A DNA stretch of 64,000 bases, from assembly GCA_963828505.1 (NCBI GenBank), contig CAWHFM010000009.1, forward strand, positions 434,001 through 498,000, written 5' to 3'. The notes beneath the pieces are model-generated. The model saw only the letters and a program-made list of their open reading frames with translations, was not told the DNA's origin and searched no databases. Source of the DNA: Bog-473 sp963828505. Lineage in GTDB: Bacteria > Actinomycetota > Acidimicrobiia > Acidimicrobiales > RAAP-2. The stretch's first letter is position 1. Each line of letters opens with the position of its first letter. The position numbers and the translations under genes were made by a program. Positions 42,272 through 50,333 of this stretch are shown one piece after another.

Positions 42272-42508
42272 CTATGCCACCGGACGCAAGCGTGAGGTGT
42301 CGTCCGGTGCACTGAGGATGCCGGTGAGCACCTCGAACCTCTTCTCGAGGAGATCGCGGGCCAGGGCCAGCGCCCCGTCAGCGAAGTCCCTGACCTCCTT
42401 CGACGTCGAGATGGTGTGCCACGCCTCCTCGAACTCGGACCACCCGTCCGGACCTGCTCGGCAGCCGAGCGCGTAGCCGACCATGACGCCGATGATCACG
42501 CCCATCAC
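42272..42508 (-). CDS. Small membrane-anchored protein, YtxH-like N-terminus
   Basis: The 78-residue protein starts with a short hydrophobic, glycine-rich segment (MGVIIGVMVGYALGCRAGPDG) followed by an amphipathic charged helix (SEFEEAWHTISTSKEVRDFA, LARDLLEKRFEVLTGIL). The GYALGxRAGxxG turn and EAWxTIxxSxEVRD stretch recur in small actinobacterial membrane proteins resembling YtxH. It starts at GTG 42508, with TGA of hypC overlapping (GTGA), or at ATG 42505. Location inside the hyp operon suggests a role in membrane positioning of the hydrogenase or its maturation proteins; no direct evidence. Confidence 0.7.
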   Translation of the reverse strand: MMGVIIGVMVGYALGCRAGPDGWSEFEEAWHTISTSKEVRDFADGALALARDLLEKRFEVLTGILSAPDDTSRLRPVA

Positions 42509-42795
42509 GTACCTCCCGTTTCACTCGAGATCTTCGATCGCCAGAATGCGTCCAGTTCGTCGTCGTAGGCCTGGCCCATGAGCTGAAGGGAGGCCAGGGC
42601 CAGTTCGGCCTCGGTCTCGTCGATCTTCGACATGGCGAACCCCACGTGGATCAGCACCCAGTCCCCGGGCGTCAGGGGCTCGTCCTCGAGCAGGCCGATG
42701 TTGACGATCCTCGTCACACCCGAGACATCAACTCGCGCCAGATGTCGGTTCACATCCGAAATCTCCTTCAACTGTCCCGGTATGCCCAGACACAT
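42505..42795 (-). CDS. hypC: HypC, hydrogenase maturation chaperone
   Basis: HypC carries the Fe(CN)2CO group to the large-subunit precursor. The 96-residue sequence starts MCLGIPGQLKEI, with the essential Cys2 exposed after Met removal, and keeps the ARVDVSGVTRIVNIGLLED strand region and GDWVLIHVGFAMSKID with His50. The C-terminal helix ends with a variable tail. It begins 14 bases after the YceI stop and overlaps the small membrane-protein gene. It is one of two HypC-type sequences in the operon (see the gene at 37984). Confidence 0.96.
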   Translation of the reverse strand: MCLGIPGQLKEISDVNRHLARVDVSGVTRIVNIGLLEDEPLTPGDWVLIHVGFAMSKIDETEAELALASLQLMGQAYDDELDAFWRSKISSETGGT

Positions 42796-42809
42796 GTCCG
42801 TCGCGTCTC

Positions 42810-43325
42810 CTATTCGTCCTGTACGGCGTAGATCTCCACCCGCACCTGGACCTCCGGCTCCACCCTGAGCAGGAGGACCTTCGGTGGCTGCATGCCGAAA
42901 TCGCGGATGTCGAAGCTCGAGGCTCCCGTCAGGCGGATGGTCCGGTCGTCCACCGGGCTGATGTCCATCAGGTCCTCGTGCCGTCGCGACACCCCGCGAA
43001 ACGTGACGGCGCCGCTCACGCGGTAGCTGGCCTCGGATCCGTCGGGGGCGATCTGTTCGAGCTGTCCCTCGATCCTCGGGAACTTCCGGGCATCGATCCG
43101 CTTCTGAAGCTCCCGGTCCTCCATGCGGTTGCCGGACTTGAGGCGGGCCACCGCCAGGGAGAGCCGTCCCGCCGGCGTGCCCGCGGGGTCGATCGCTCCC
43201 GATGGCTCCCAGTCCAGCTCGACGTAGCCCTCGAGCCCGCTGGTGCTCGAGTGGATCGGGTGGACGTTGGATCGGGCGTCGATCCACACCTGCGAGCGGT
43301 CCGGGACGATGGAGTAGCGGGTCAC
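42810..43325 (-). CDS. YceI-like lipocalin-fold protein in the hydrogenase operon
   Basis: The 171-residue protein has the YceI pattern: YSIVPDRSQVWIDARSNVHP at the start, GRLSLAVARLKSGNRMEDRE in the middle with the RIDARKFPRIEGQLEQI strand, then GAVTFRGVSRRHEDLM and a final SSFDIRDFGMQPP followed by VLLLRVEPEVQVRVEIYA. YceI proteins are eight-stranded barrels that bind long isoprenoid chains such as polyprenol or quinones. No signal peptide is present, so it is cytoplasmic. It resembles the C-terminal half of the divergent PadR fusion at 50334. Link to quinone or redox sensing of the hydrogenase is inference. Confidence 0.85.
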   Translation of the reverse strand: MTRYSIVPDRSQVWIDARSNVHPIHSSTSGLEGYVELDWEPSGAIDPAGTPAGRLSLAVARLKSGNRMEDRELQKRIDARKFPRIEGQLEQIAPDGSEASYRVSGAVTFRGVSRRHEDLMDISPVDDRTIRLTGASSFDIRDFGMQPPKVLLLRVEPEVQVRVEIYAVQDE

Positions 43326-43394
43326 CGCAGCTACATCCGCCGCATCTTCGAGGAGCGGGGGATGCCGGGGAACGTGCGCACGACAACGGTCACT

Positions 43395-43499
43395 TCACAT
43401 CTCTCGCATCTTGAGGTAGCGGGCGATGTCGGGCAGCGATTTGATCACCAGTGCGGCCACCGCGGCCAGGAGCAATGAAGCGAAAAATCGACGGATCAT
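43395..43499 (-). CDS. 34-residue single-pass membrane peptide (DUF6893-like)
   Basis: The ATG at 43499 starts a 34-residue peptide: basic start (MIRRF), one membrane helix (FASLLLAAVAALVIKSL) and the end PDIARYLKMREM. This PDIxRYLxxR.M ending is what I remember from the tiny actinobacterial DUF6893 proteins found in hydrogenase loci. The start codon overlaps the stop of the maturation protease (ATGA), which argues for real translation. A role as a small anchor or assembly subunit is speculative. Confidence 0.75.
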   Translation of the reverse strand: MIRRFFASLLLAAVAALVIKSLPDIARYLKMREM

Positions 43500-44020
43500 C
43501 GGTGGATCCCCCTTTCGGCAGGTTGGGCAATATCGGCAACGACTTCGAGGCACAGGTCGGCCGCGGCCGGGATCGCCGCCTGGACGGACGGGGACAGCCC
43601 CATGCCTTCGTCGAGCTCGCCCGGCTGGCATCCGACGATGACGATGCGATCGACCGATCCACCGAGGCGAGCCAGGGTGGCGAGAACGATGTCCGGGCTC
43701 ATGGTGTGGGCGTCGACGACCACCACCGTGTCCCCGCCGGAGTTCGACGATGACAGCGTCGTCCCCCCGATGGCCGGGTCGGGTTCGATCACCGCGAGCG
43801 TCCCCGGAGGCTCACCCATCGGGACGGCGTCGACCAGGACCAACGCGTCGTAGCCCTCGAGCAGGTCGTACGCGAGATGAATGCCCCTGATCCCATAGTC
43901 CTCGACCCGGACCCCAGCGGGGAGTTCTTGGCGGGCGAGCAGGTGGGACACCTCGACGCCGAAGGCGTCGTCGGACAGAAAGACGTTCCCGATGCCCGCG
44001 ACGAGAATGCGGCCGGTCAC
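43496..44020 (-). CDS. Hydrogenase maturation protease (HyaD/HupD type)
   Basis: This 174-residue protein resembles the endopeptidases that cut the large-subunit C-terminal tail after Ni insertion. The N-terminal signature is GRILVAGIGNVFLSDDAFGV (Asp17/Asp18 in the metal-binding position), the second block is VRVEDYGIRGIHLAYDLLEG and LVLVDAVPMGEPPG, and a His-containing DAHTMSPDIVLATL carries the third ligand region. The late VGCQPGELDEGMGLSP is also typical. GTG 44020 overlaps the preceding stop by four bases. The large subunit here has a 25-residue tail for it to remove. Confidence 0.92.
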   Translation of the reverse strand: MTGRILVAGIGNVFLSDDAFGVEVSHLLARQELPAGVRVEDYGIRGIHLAYDLLEGYDALVLVDAVPMGEPPGTLAVIEPDPAIGGTTLSSSNSGGDTVVVVDAHTMSPDIVLATLARLGGSVDRIVIVGCQPGELDEGMGLSPSVQAAIPAAADLCLEVVADIAQPAERGIHR

Positions 44021-45465
44021 GGTCCGGCCTCCCCGCGCCCCGGGCCCGGCATCGGCTCGACCTCGTCGGGCCGGAAGTAGAGGTAGCGGCCCTGCCACGT
44101 CAGCTCGCCCGCTGCGGGGTCGTCGTCGAGGGTGACGGCCAGGTGGATTCCGCCGTCGACGTCCGAGAACACGCCGGCCACGGTGGCGCGCCGGCCCTGG
44201 AGGAACATGTCCTGCGCGTCCGCCTGTCCCGATGGGTGGAGCCGGACGGCCGATCCCTGGGCCAGTTCGATTCCCCCCACGCGGACAGAGTCCGTCCACG
44301 GGTCGACGGACTCGTCGGACGCGGGGTCCCACCACGGGGGAGCGTCCGACCCGGGGGTGGTCAACGTGGACCATTCCGGTTCGACCGGGCGCATCTGCCC
44401 GTGGAGGCGGCTCATGGATTCGGGCGAGAGGGAATCGCAACGGTCGATGATGGCGGCGGCGCGCGCGTCGGTCCCCCGGGCCTCGGCCTTCTCCGTGTCG
44501 GTGAGCGTCATCACCCGCAGAGCCAGGATCTCGTCGATCTCGAGTGCGTCGTAGAGGTCGCCCGGACTCTGGTTCGCCACTTCGGGGTGGTCGTAGAGGA
44601 TGATCGGCGAGGAGAGCACCACGTCGTCGCGGCCGATGAGGACTGGATAGGTGCCGTCGCTCCGGCAGGCTCGGGCCGCTTCGGCGGCATCGTCGGGAGG
44701 TTCGAGCAGCGAGACGAACTTGGCGCCGTCGACGGCCAACATGGTGTGCACAGCCACCAGGCTCTGGGCCACCGCGTCCGCTCTCAGTGATCGGTCGTCG
44801 CTCCATGCGCTGGCGTTCTCGACCGTTACCGTCACCTTCACGTACGGCGAGCCCCCCGGTTCGGGAGCCGTGACGACCCGGACGACACCGTCGACGGGGA
44901 CGCGCTGACGGACGAAGCGACCAACGAGCGTGCCGTCAGCCCGGTGGACAGGCTCGGTCTCGAATCCGCCCTCGAGCTGGAACGGCATCTCGTCGTAGGC
45001 GGTGCCACCAGGGGGCATGACGAGAGGGGCCAGGTCGATCGTGTGGTCGATCGCCTCGTCCCACTCGACGTGGGACGAGGCGTCCACCTCGAGGGTCTCG
45101 ACCGACCCGAAAGCGGGCTCGGAGTAAGCGGGACTCTCCCCGCTCAGTCTGGCCTCAACCCGGCGATGCTGGCACTGCAGGCATCGGACCCGCACCCGGA
45201 GGATCGTCGGCTGGCGTCGCCCGCCGACGTCGACCAGGCACTCGGTCCGGGCCGACCAGCGTTCGGACCCGTCCGTCTCGCTGTAGGCCCGGGGAGTCAG
45301 CACGCCCCACTGGAAACGCACCTGGTTCTTGCGGGAGGACGCTCGGTACGGGTAGAGGACGTAGCCCTCGTAGAGGACGGCGTCGGCCACGCTTCTCGCC
45401 GTCTCGAAACGGTCCTCCCCGGTCTGGAGGGGAGGTTGAGGGGATCTCGTGCCGGTCGCGCTCAT
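44017..45465 (-). CDS. Conserved hydrogenase-operon protein, unknown function (482 aa)
   Basis: I do not recognise this protein's fold. It starts at ATG 45465 (upstream in-frame codons are not conserved) and is cytoplasmic, without membrane helices. Visible features are an N-terminal ETARSVADAVLYEGYVLYPY stretch, a short CLQC pair (Cys95/Cys98), many acidic residues, EPPDDAAEAARAC and DLYDALEIDEILALRVMTLT. The C-terminal ~60 residues are beta-rich (AVRLHPSGQADAQDMFLQGR, then VFSDVDGGIHLAVTLDDD). The gene overlaps its neighbours by four bases on both sides, so it is part of the hydrogenase assembly operon. A large accessory protein of this size deserves experimental study. Confidence 0.85.
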   Translation of the reverse strand: MSATGTRSPQPPLQTGEDRFETARSVADAVLYEGYVLYPYRASSRKNQVRFQWGVLTPRAYSETDGSERWSARTECLVDVGGRRQPTILRVRVRCLQCQHRRVEARLSGESPAYSEPAFGSVETLEVDASSHVEWDEAIDHTIDLAPLVMPPGGTAYDEMPFQLEGGFETEPVHRADGTLVGRFVRQRVPVDGVVRVVTAPEPGGSPYVKVTVTVENASAWSDDRSLRADAVAQSLVAVHTMLAVDGAKFVSLLEPPDDAAEAARACRSDGTYPVLIGRDDVVLSSPIILYDHPEVANQSPGDLYDALEIDEILALRVMTLTDTEKAEARGTDARAAAIIDRCDSLSPESMSRLHGQMRPVEPEWSTLTTPGSDAPPWWDPASDESVDPWTDSVRVGGIELAQGSAVRLHPSGQADAQDMFLQGRRATVAGVFSDVDGGIHLAVTLDDDPAAGELTWQGRYLYFRPDEVEPMPGPGRGEAGP

Positions 45466-46103
45466 CGGCTGCCCTCGCCGGCCTCCTTGAGCAGCTGGGC
45501 GAAGGCCTGGTCCCACGTCGGGAGCCCTCGGGTCGCACGGAAACGCTGAAGATCGTCGAGTGTGTCGCGGTGGACCCGGATGAAGCCGCTCGCAGGAAAG
45601 TAGGCGTCCATGGTGCTTCGCCAAACGGCGACGGGCAGCCGATACGAGGACTCGGTCGACCACGAGAGCGGCTCGGCCGAGAAGCCCGACGGTCCCTCGG
45701 TGAAAACGGTGCCCGAGAAGAGGAAGATCAAAGGTATGTCGCCCGCGCCCAACGTGTGCATGTACTTGGCGCCGGCGACCTCGAAGTCATAGGTGCACTC
45801 GACCGGCAGGTCGAACTCGGTCGTGCCGTCGAACCGGCCGATCGTCGACGACACGTGAGTCCACAAGAAGGGCCGGAGCGAGCTCCCCCACTGGGGCGTC
45901 TCACCGAAGAGCTCGTAGAGCTTCTCCTCCTCCCGCTCGCTGTAGCGGCGACGCTGCGGCTCGATCCGGATCTGGCACCGCAGAGCTGCCGCATGCACGC
46001 GCTTCCCGTCCGCCTCTTCTGCCCTGGTGCGGAACATCACGGTCGGCACGGCGGCATGCGGTTCGGTCCGGGCATCGACGACCTCGAAGTGCAGGTCGGT
46101 CAT
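45462..46103 (-). CDS. DUF6084-like conserved hydrogenase-operon protein
   Basis: From ATG 46103 the 213-residue protein reads TDLHFEVVDARTEPHAAVPT, CQIRIEPQRRRYSEREEEKL, YELFGETPQWGSSLRPFLWT and FEVAGAKYMHTLGAGDIPLI. The pattern matches my memory of DUF6084, a family found next to actinobacterial hydrogenase genes; without a search this is provisional. No transmembrane segment or cofactor motif is visible. It overlaps DUF5947-like and the 482-residue protein genes by four bases each. Function unknown; an assembly or partner protein is likely given location. Confidence 0.78.
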   Translation of the reverse strand: MTDLHFEVVDARTEPHAAVPTVMFRTRAEEADGKRVHAAALRCQIRIEPQRRRYSEREEEKLYELFGETPQWGSSLRPFLWTHVSSTIGRFDGTTEFDLPVECTYDFEVAGAKYMHTLGAGDIPLIFLFSGTVFTEGPSGFSAEPLSWSTESSYRLPVAVWRSTMDAYFPASGFIRVHRDTLDDLQRFRATRGLPTWDQAFAQLLKEAGEGSR

Positions 46104-46732
46104 TGTGCACGCGCTTCGATGTCGGCGAAGAAGACGTCCAGCTTCTGGTTGGCCTCGCTGCCGCCGTCGAAGCCGCGCCAGAGCAATCGGAGGTGGCCGA
46201 CCAGCTCGTAGCACGCGTCGATGGGCACGATGTAGCACTCGGCGTGACGGTCACCTCGGTCACTGGCGGCACGGACGAGGAATGCTTCGACGTCGGGTTG
46301 CATGGTGGAGAGCTGCGGGTTCGCCGCCACCAGCTCGGCCCACGTGTCGAGCGGGAGCTCGGATTCGGTCGCGCCTGCCGGCCCGGGGTAGAAGGCCGCG
46401 ATGCGTTGGAGCTCCGAGTTGAGGAAGAAGAACGCCACGCTCACCGGGATCTGCAGGCTGTCCCACTGGGCTCGTGAGAGCTCGAAGTCGCCAAAGGCCA
46501 GGTAACGCTCGGGCACGCTGCGGAAGTGGTCGCCACCCGCTCCCTCCGACTCGAACAGGAGAAAACAGCCACGGCATGCGCAGAGCAATTTCCTGGAACG
46601 CAGGTCTACGAGGTGTCGGTGCTCGCTCGCGATGGGCTCCGAGCACAACTCGCACACCTCGTCGACCGGAGCCGCCTGACGGGGAGGTGCGCTGGCCCGG
46701 ATGCGCTGGAGAACGGCGATGGGATCGGTCAT
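46100..46732 (-). CDS. DUF5947-like zinc-ribbon protein of hydrogenase operons
   Basis: The 210-residue protein has a rubredoxin-like zinc or iron site near its N-terminus: CELC (Cys27/30) and CACRGC (Cys51/53/56) around EHRHLVDLRSRKLL. After it come RYLAFGDFELSRAQWDSLQI, VAFFFLNSELQRIAAFYPGP and AECYIVPIDACYELVGHLRL. This is the pattern of the DUF5947 family, which I associate with hydrogenase clusters. It may be a rubredoxin-type electron or metal carrier protecting maturation, as HoxR/HupI are in other bacteria, but this is inference. ATG 46732 overlaps the NifU-like stop. Confidence 0.82.
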   Translation of the reverse strand: MTDPIAVLQRIRASAPPRQAAPVDEVCELCSEPIASEHRHLVDLRSRKLLCACRGCFLLFESEGAGGDHFRSVPERYLAFGDFELSRAQWDSLQIPVSVAFFFLNSELQRIAAFYPGPAGATESELPLDTWAELVAANPQLSTMQPDVEAFLVRAASDRGDRHAECYIVPIDACYELVGHLRLLWRGFDGGSEANQKLDVFFADIEARAQ

Positions 46733-47310
46733 CGCGCCGCGACCTCGGTCGGGCACGCCACGTACCGCGGTTTGACTCCCAGCGAGACCGGGACGGTCGG
46801 CGTGTCGGGTGCGCTGGGCTCCTCGACGACGATCCGGGTCACCTCGGGGGCCGCTTCCCAGATGGCGGCCTCGACGGCGCCCTGCAAGGTTGCGGCCGAG
46901 GACGGACACCCGTCGCAATTGCCCAGAAGCCGTAGTTTCACGGCCCCCAGGTCGTCGTCGACCGCCAGCAGCTCCACGTCTCCGCCGTGCTGGCCGAGGA
47001 AGGGCCGCACGGATTCCAGTGCCTCTTCGACCCGAACGTCGAGCGGTTCGGGGTGCAGGCCCTGGACCAGCAGGAGACTGGCCACGAGCTCGTCCGCGGT
47101 GAAGTCCGCCATCAGGTCGGGCGCCCGTGCCCGGGCGATCTCCACCATCCGGGCCAGCCCGGCGCCGTAGAGGTCCGACACGAGGCGCAAGAGCTCCTCG
47201 GCCAGGTTGAGCGAGCGAGGCTCCGCCACGGCATGGAGCTCGGCCAGGGCCTGCTCGATCCGCTCACTACTCGCTCGCAGATCCTCTCGCGGGTCCTGGG
47301 GATCGGGCAT
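46729..47310 (-). CDS. NifU-domain iron-sulfur scaffold protein
   Basis: The C-terminal half (~90-165) is a NifU/Nfu domain: VEEALESVRPFLGQHGGDVE, LGAVKLRLLGNCDGCPSSAA with the cluster-binding Cys132 and Cys135, and LQGAVEAAIWEAAPEV. The N-terminal ~85 residues form a helical extension (RIEQALAELHAVAEPRSLNL, LLRLVSDLYGAGLARMVEIA). The protein likely delivers Fe-S clusters to the small subunit, which needs three. It starts 11 bases after the large subunit stop. A NifU-like gene right after the structural genes is typical of this hydrogenase group. Confidence 0.93.
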   Translation of the reverse strand: MPDPQDPREDLRASSERIEQALAELHAVAEPRSLNLAEELLRLVSDLYGAGLARMVEIARARAPDLMADFTADELVASLLLVQGLHPEPLDVRVEEALESVRPFLGQHGGDVELLAVDDDLGAVKLRLLGNCDGCPSSAATLQGAVEAAIWEAAPEVTRIVVEEPSAPDTPTVPVSLGVKPRYVACPTEVAAR

Positions 47311-47321
47311 CGCGCTGGTGA

Positions 47322-49109
47322 TCAGAACAGTTCGTCCGCGTGGGCCACCTGGGTGGGGGAGTGCACCTTCTTCAGCACCTTGCCCTGGCCCAGGTACATG
47401 TGGACGCCGCAGGGAAGGCAGGGGTCGAAGCTGCGTACCGATCGCATGATGTCGATCCCCTTGAAATTCTCCTTGGTGTTCTCCTCGAAGATCGGCGTGT
47501 CGATGACCGCGTCCTCATAGGGGCCTGGAGTGCCGTAGCTGTCACGAGGGTTGGCGTTCCACGGAGTCGGCGGGTACGGGTGGTAGTTCGCGATCTTTCC
47601 GCCCTTGATCACCATGTGGTGCGACAGGACGCCGCGCACCGCCTCGGTGAACCCGCATCCGATGGCTTCGTCCGGCACGTCGAAGGATTCCCAGGTCTTG
47701 GTCTTGCCGGCTCGGACATCCTTGAGGGCGAGCTCGATGAAGTCCAGCGCCGAGGCGGCGGCATAGGCCTGGAAGTAGGTGCGCGCTCTGTCGCGCTCCA
47801 GCGTGTTGGACCACTGCGGGATCTTCCACTCCAAGTCGACCGGTCCCTCGAGGGCCGTCTTGGGAAGGTGGATCTTCACGCTGGTGCCGGTGGCGTCGAG
47901 GTGGTCCGTGTGCACCAGGCCGGAGAGGGCGGTCGCCCACAGGCGGGCCAGCGGTCCGCCGCCGGTGTCGAGGGCCAGGTGGTCCGTGCCGTCGAACCAG
48001 CGGGGCGCCATCACCCAGCTGTAGTTGCCGTCGAAGTCGCGCTTTTGGGGCTGCGGGTTCGTGTGCTGGTTCCAGGGGTGCCGCCGGTCGACGGGGTTCC
48101 CCAGCGGATCCCGCGTCACGAACATCTCCTGGTCCTCCCAGTCGTCGTAGAAGGAATGACCGAGCAGGATCCGGATGCCGAGGTTGATCTCGACGAGGTC
48201 GTTCGTGACGAGCTTGCCGTCGACCACGATGCCGGGGGTGACGCCCATGGCTCGCCCCCACTTGGTCATGTCCTTGTAGTCGAAGTTGCAGACCTCAGGG
48301 TCCTGGAACGCCCCCCAGCAGTTCAGCAGGATCCGACGCCGGCCGACCTCCTCGTAGCCCGGCATGGCCTCGTAGAAGAAGTCGAAGAGATCGTCGTGCA
48401 TCGGTACGACCCGCTTCATGAACTCCACGTAACGCATGAGGCGCGTGTAGTAGTCGGTGAACAACTGGATGGTCGCCGTCGTGCCCACCCCGCCCGGGTA
48501 AAGAGTCGACGGGTGGACGTGACGCCCCTCCATCAGGCAGAACATCTCGCGGGTGTAGCGGCTGACCTGCAAGGCCTCACGGTAGAACTCCCCCGAGAAG
48601 GGGTTGAGCGACCGCATGATGTCGCCGATCGTCTTGTAGCCGTGCGCTCCGGCGTGCGCCGCCTCGGTCCTGTTGGCCTGCTCGAGCACACCCGGGTTGG
48701 TCTCGGCCACCATCTTCTCGCAGAAGTCCACTCCGACGAGGTTCTCCTGGAAGATGTTGTGGTCGAACATGTACTCGGCGGCCTCACCGAGGTTCACGAT
48801 CTGCTCGCCCAAGGCGGGAGGGCGTACCCCGTAGGCCATGTTCTGGGCGTAACAGGAGCACGTGGCGTGGTTGTCGCCACAGATCCCGCAGATCCGACTG
48901 GTGATGAAGTGCGCGTCCCTGGGGTCCTTGCCCTTCATGAAGATGCTGTAGCCCCGGAAGATCGACGATGTGCTGTGGCATTCCGCCACCTTCCCTTTGC
49001 CGAAGTCGATCTTGGTGTAGATGCCCAGGCTTCCCACGATGCGGGTGATGGGGTCCCACGCCATCTCCACCAGCCCGTTGGCGTCCTCGGTGAACTTCTT
49101 GGTGGCCAT
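47322..49109 (-). CDS. hhyL: [NiFe] hydrogenase large subunit, group 1h-like (high affinity)
   Basis: The 595-residue catalytic subunit oxidises H2 at a NiFe(CN)2CO centre. The L1 motif is SRICGICGDNHATCS (Cys74, Cys77) and the L2 motif is FDPCLPCGVHMY (Cys564, Cys567; His570). A 25-residue tail after His570 should be removed by the maturation protease. The sequences around L1 and L2, and neighbours such as NifU-like and DUF5947-like genes, fit the actinobacterial group 1h (formerly group 5) enzymes, known for high affinity and O2 tolerance; the related 1l group cannot be excluded without phylogeny. No signal sequence, so location is cytoplasmic side. ATG 49109 lies 5 bases after the small-subunit stop. 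Confidence 0.95.
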   Translation of the reverse strand: MATKKFTEDANGLVEMAWDPITRIVGSLGIYTKIDFGKGKVAECHSTSSIFRGYSIFMKGKDPRDAHFITSRICGICGDNHATCSCYAQNMAYGVRPPALGEQIVNLGEAAEYMFDHNIFQENLVGVDFCEKMVAETNPGVLEQANRTEAAHAGAHGYKTIGDIMRSLNPFSGEFYREALQVSRYTREMFCLMEGRHVHPSTLYPGGVGTTATIQLFTDYYTRLMRYVEFMKRVVPMHDDLFDFFYEAMPGYEEVGRRRILLNCWGAFQDPEVCNFDYKDMTKWGRAMGVTPGIVVDGKLVTNDLVEINLGIRILLGHSFYDDWEDQEMFVTRDPLGNPVDRRHPWNQHTNPQPQKRDFDGNYSWVMAPRWFDGTDHLALDTGGGPLARLWATALSGLVHTDHLDATGTSVKIHLPKTALEGPVDLEWKIPQWSNTLERDRARTYFQAYAAASALDFIELALKDVRAGKTKTWESFDVPDEAIGCGFTEAVRGVLSHHMVIKGGKIANYHPYPPTPWNANPRDSYGTPGPYEDAVIDTPIFEENTKENFKGIDIMRSVRSFDPCLPCGVHMYLGQGKVLKKVHSPTQVAHADELF

Positions 49110-49114
49110 GCGCC

Positions 49115-50170
49115 CTACCTCCAGATCTTCTTGTAGCCGGTCGACAGTTCGCTGCCCGGTGTGCGCCATCTGGGCTCGTCGTCGAGCGTGTGGAGCGTGA
49201 TCTTGCGCAGCCCGCGAATGGCCTTCCCGTAGAGTCCCGACGCCATGGTCGATACCGTGGCCCCTGGCGGCTCGTCCATGAACGGCATGAACTTGTCCGG
49301 AAACCCCGGCATCGTGCACCCGATGCAGATGCCACCGACATTGGGACAGCCCCCGACGCCGTTGACCCAACCCCGTTTCGGTACGTTGCACTTGACCACC
49401 GGTCCCCAGCAACCGAGCTTGACGATGCATTTGGGCGAGCCGTACTCGGTTGCGAATTCACCTTGTTCGTAGTACCCGGCACGGTCGCACCCCTCGTGCA
49501 CGGTGCTGCCGAACAGCCACTGGGGCCGCAGTGACTCATCGAGCGGGATCATCGGCGCCTGGCCCGTGGCCTGGTAGAGCAGATAGAGGATCGTTTCGGA
49601 CAGGTTGTCCGGATGGGTCGGGCAACCGGGCACGCACACGATCGGGATGCCGGCTTTGGAGGTCCAGCCCCATCCGAGGTAGTCGGGGACCCCCATGGCA
49701 CCGGTGGGATTGCCGGCCATGGCGTGGATGCCGCCGTAACAGGCACACGTCCCCGCGGCGAGCACGACGAGAGCCTTTGGTGCCAGGCGGTCGAGCCACT
49801 CACTCGTCGTCATGGGCTGGTCGGTGTCGGGGTTGTTCCCGAAACCGCACCAGTAACCCTCCTTCTTGATGGCCTCGTTCGGGATGGACCCCTCGACCAC
49901 CAGCACGAAGGGATCGAGTTCCCCCCGATCCGCCCTGAAGAACCATTCGATGAAGTCGTCGGCGCCGCCCACCGGTCCGCACTCGAAGTCGATCAGCGGC
50001 CAATGCACGGCAATCTTGGGCAACCCCGGGAGCGCTCCCAGGGCTATCTCTTCGATGCTGGGCTGGGTCGCCGCGGTGAGCGCGACTGAGTCACCATCAC
50101 AGCTGAGTCCGGCGTTGATCCAGAGGACATGGACGACCGCTTCTTCGGTCGCAGTGTCGGTCGCCGTCAA
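49115..50170 (-). CDS. hhyS: [NiFe] hydrogenase small subunit, group 1h-like
   Basis: The 351-residue small subunit carries three Fe-S clusters that wire the active site to an electron acceptor. The proximal-cluster motif reads NAGLSCDGDSVAL, with Cys24 and Asp27; in the structurally studied actinobacterial-type enzyme one proximal ligand is Asp, and this matches. Further cluster Cys are in LAAGTCACYGG, VPGCPTHPDN, then the distal/medial set STVHEGCDRAGYY, KCIVKLGCWGPVVKC and GGCPNVGGICIGCTMPGFPD. There is no Tat signal or C-terminal membrane helix. TTG 50170 is chosen because GGGGAGGG stands just upstream. It is the first gene of the 16-gene operon. Confidence 0.94.
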   Translation of the reverse strand: MTATDTATEEAVVHVLWINAGLSCDGDSVALTAATQPSIEEIALGALPGLPKIAVHWPLIDFECGPVGGADDFIEWFFRADRGELDPFVLVVEGSIPNEAIKKEGYWCGFGNNPDTDQPMTTSEWLDRLAPKALVVLAAGTCACYGGIHAMAGNPTGAMGVPDYLGWGWTSKAGIPIVCVPGCPTHPDNLSETILYLLYQATGQAPMIPLDESLRPQWLFGSTVHEGCDRAGYYEQGEFATEYGSPKCIVKLGCWGPVVKCNVPKRGWVNGVGGCPNVGGICIGCTMPGFPDKFMPFMDEPPGATVSTMASGLYGKAIRGLRKITLHTLDDEPRWRTPGSELSTGYKKIWR

Positions 50171-50333
50171 TGTGCCCTCCCCGGTCGTGGCCGCGCGGGG
50201 TTGTGCGGCTGCGTGCAGTCTCGGCCTCGTGCCATCAGCTGTAAATGAGTGTCTTTTGCACCGTCCGCCGGGAGTGAGAATCGACGGTCCGGCCATTGAC
50301 ACCCCCGGGCTTGCGGGACGAGGATCACGATGC
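50171..50333. promoter_or_regulatory. Divergent control region between the hydrogenase operon and padR-yceI
   Basis: This 163-base gap must hold promoters for both the hydrogenase operon (minus) and the PadR-YceI gene (plus). A TTGACA occurs on the plus strand at 50296-50301, with a GAGGAT at 50320-50325 as a weak -10 candidate. A short imperfect inverted repeat, GTGTCTTTTGCAC, lies within 50250-50262, in the part of the gap where an operator for the hydrogenase promoter would be expected. No element is certain. Confidence 0.45.

Noticed and set aside
47340..49136. 598-codon plus-strand frame opposite the hydrogenase large subunit
   Set aside because: The L1 and L2 metal motifs are on the minus strand; the antisense frame arises from strong third-position G/C bias.
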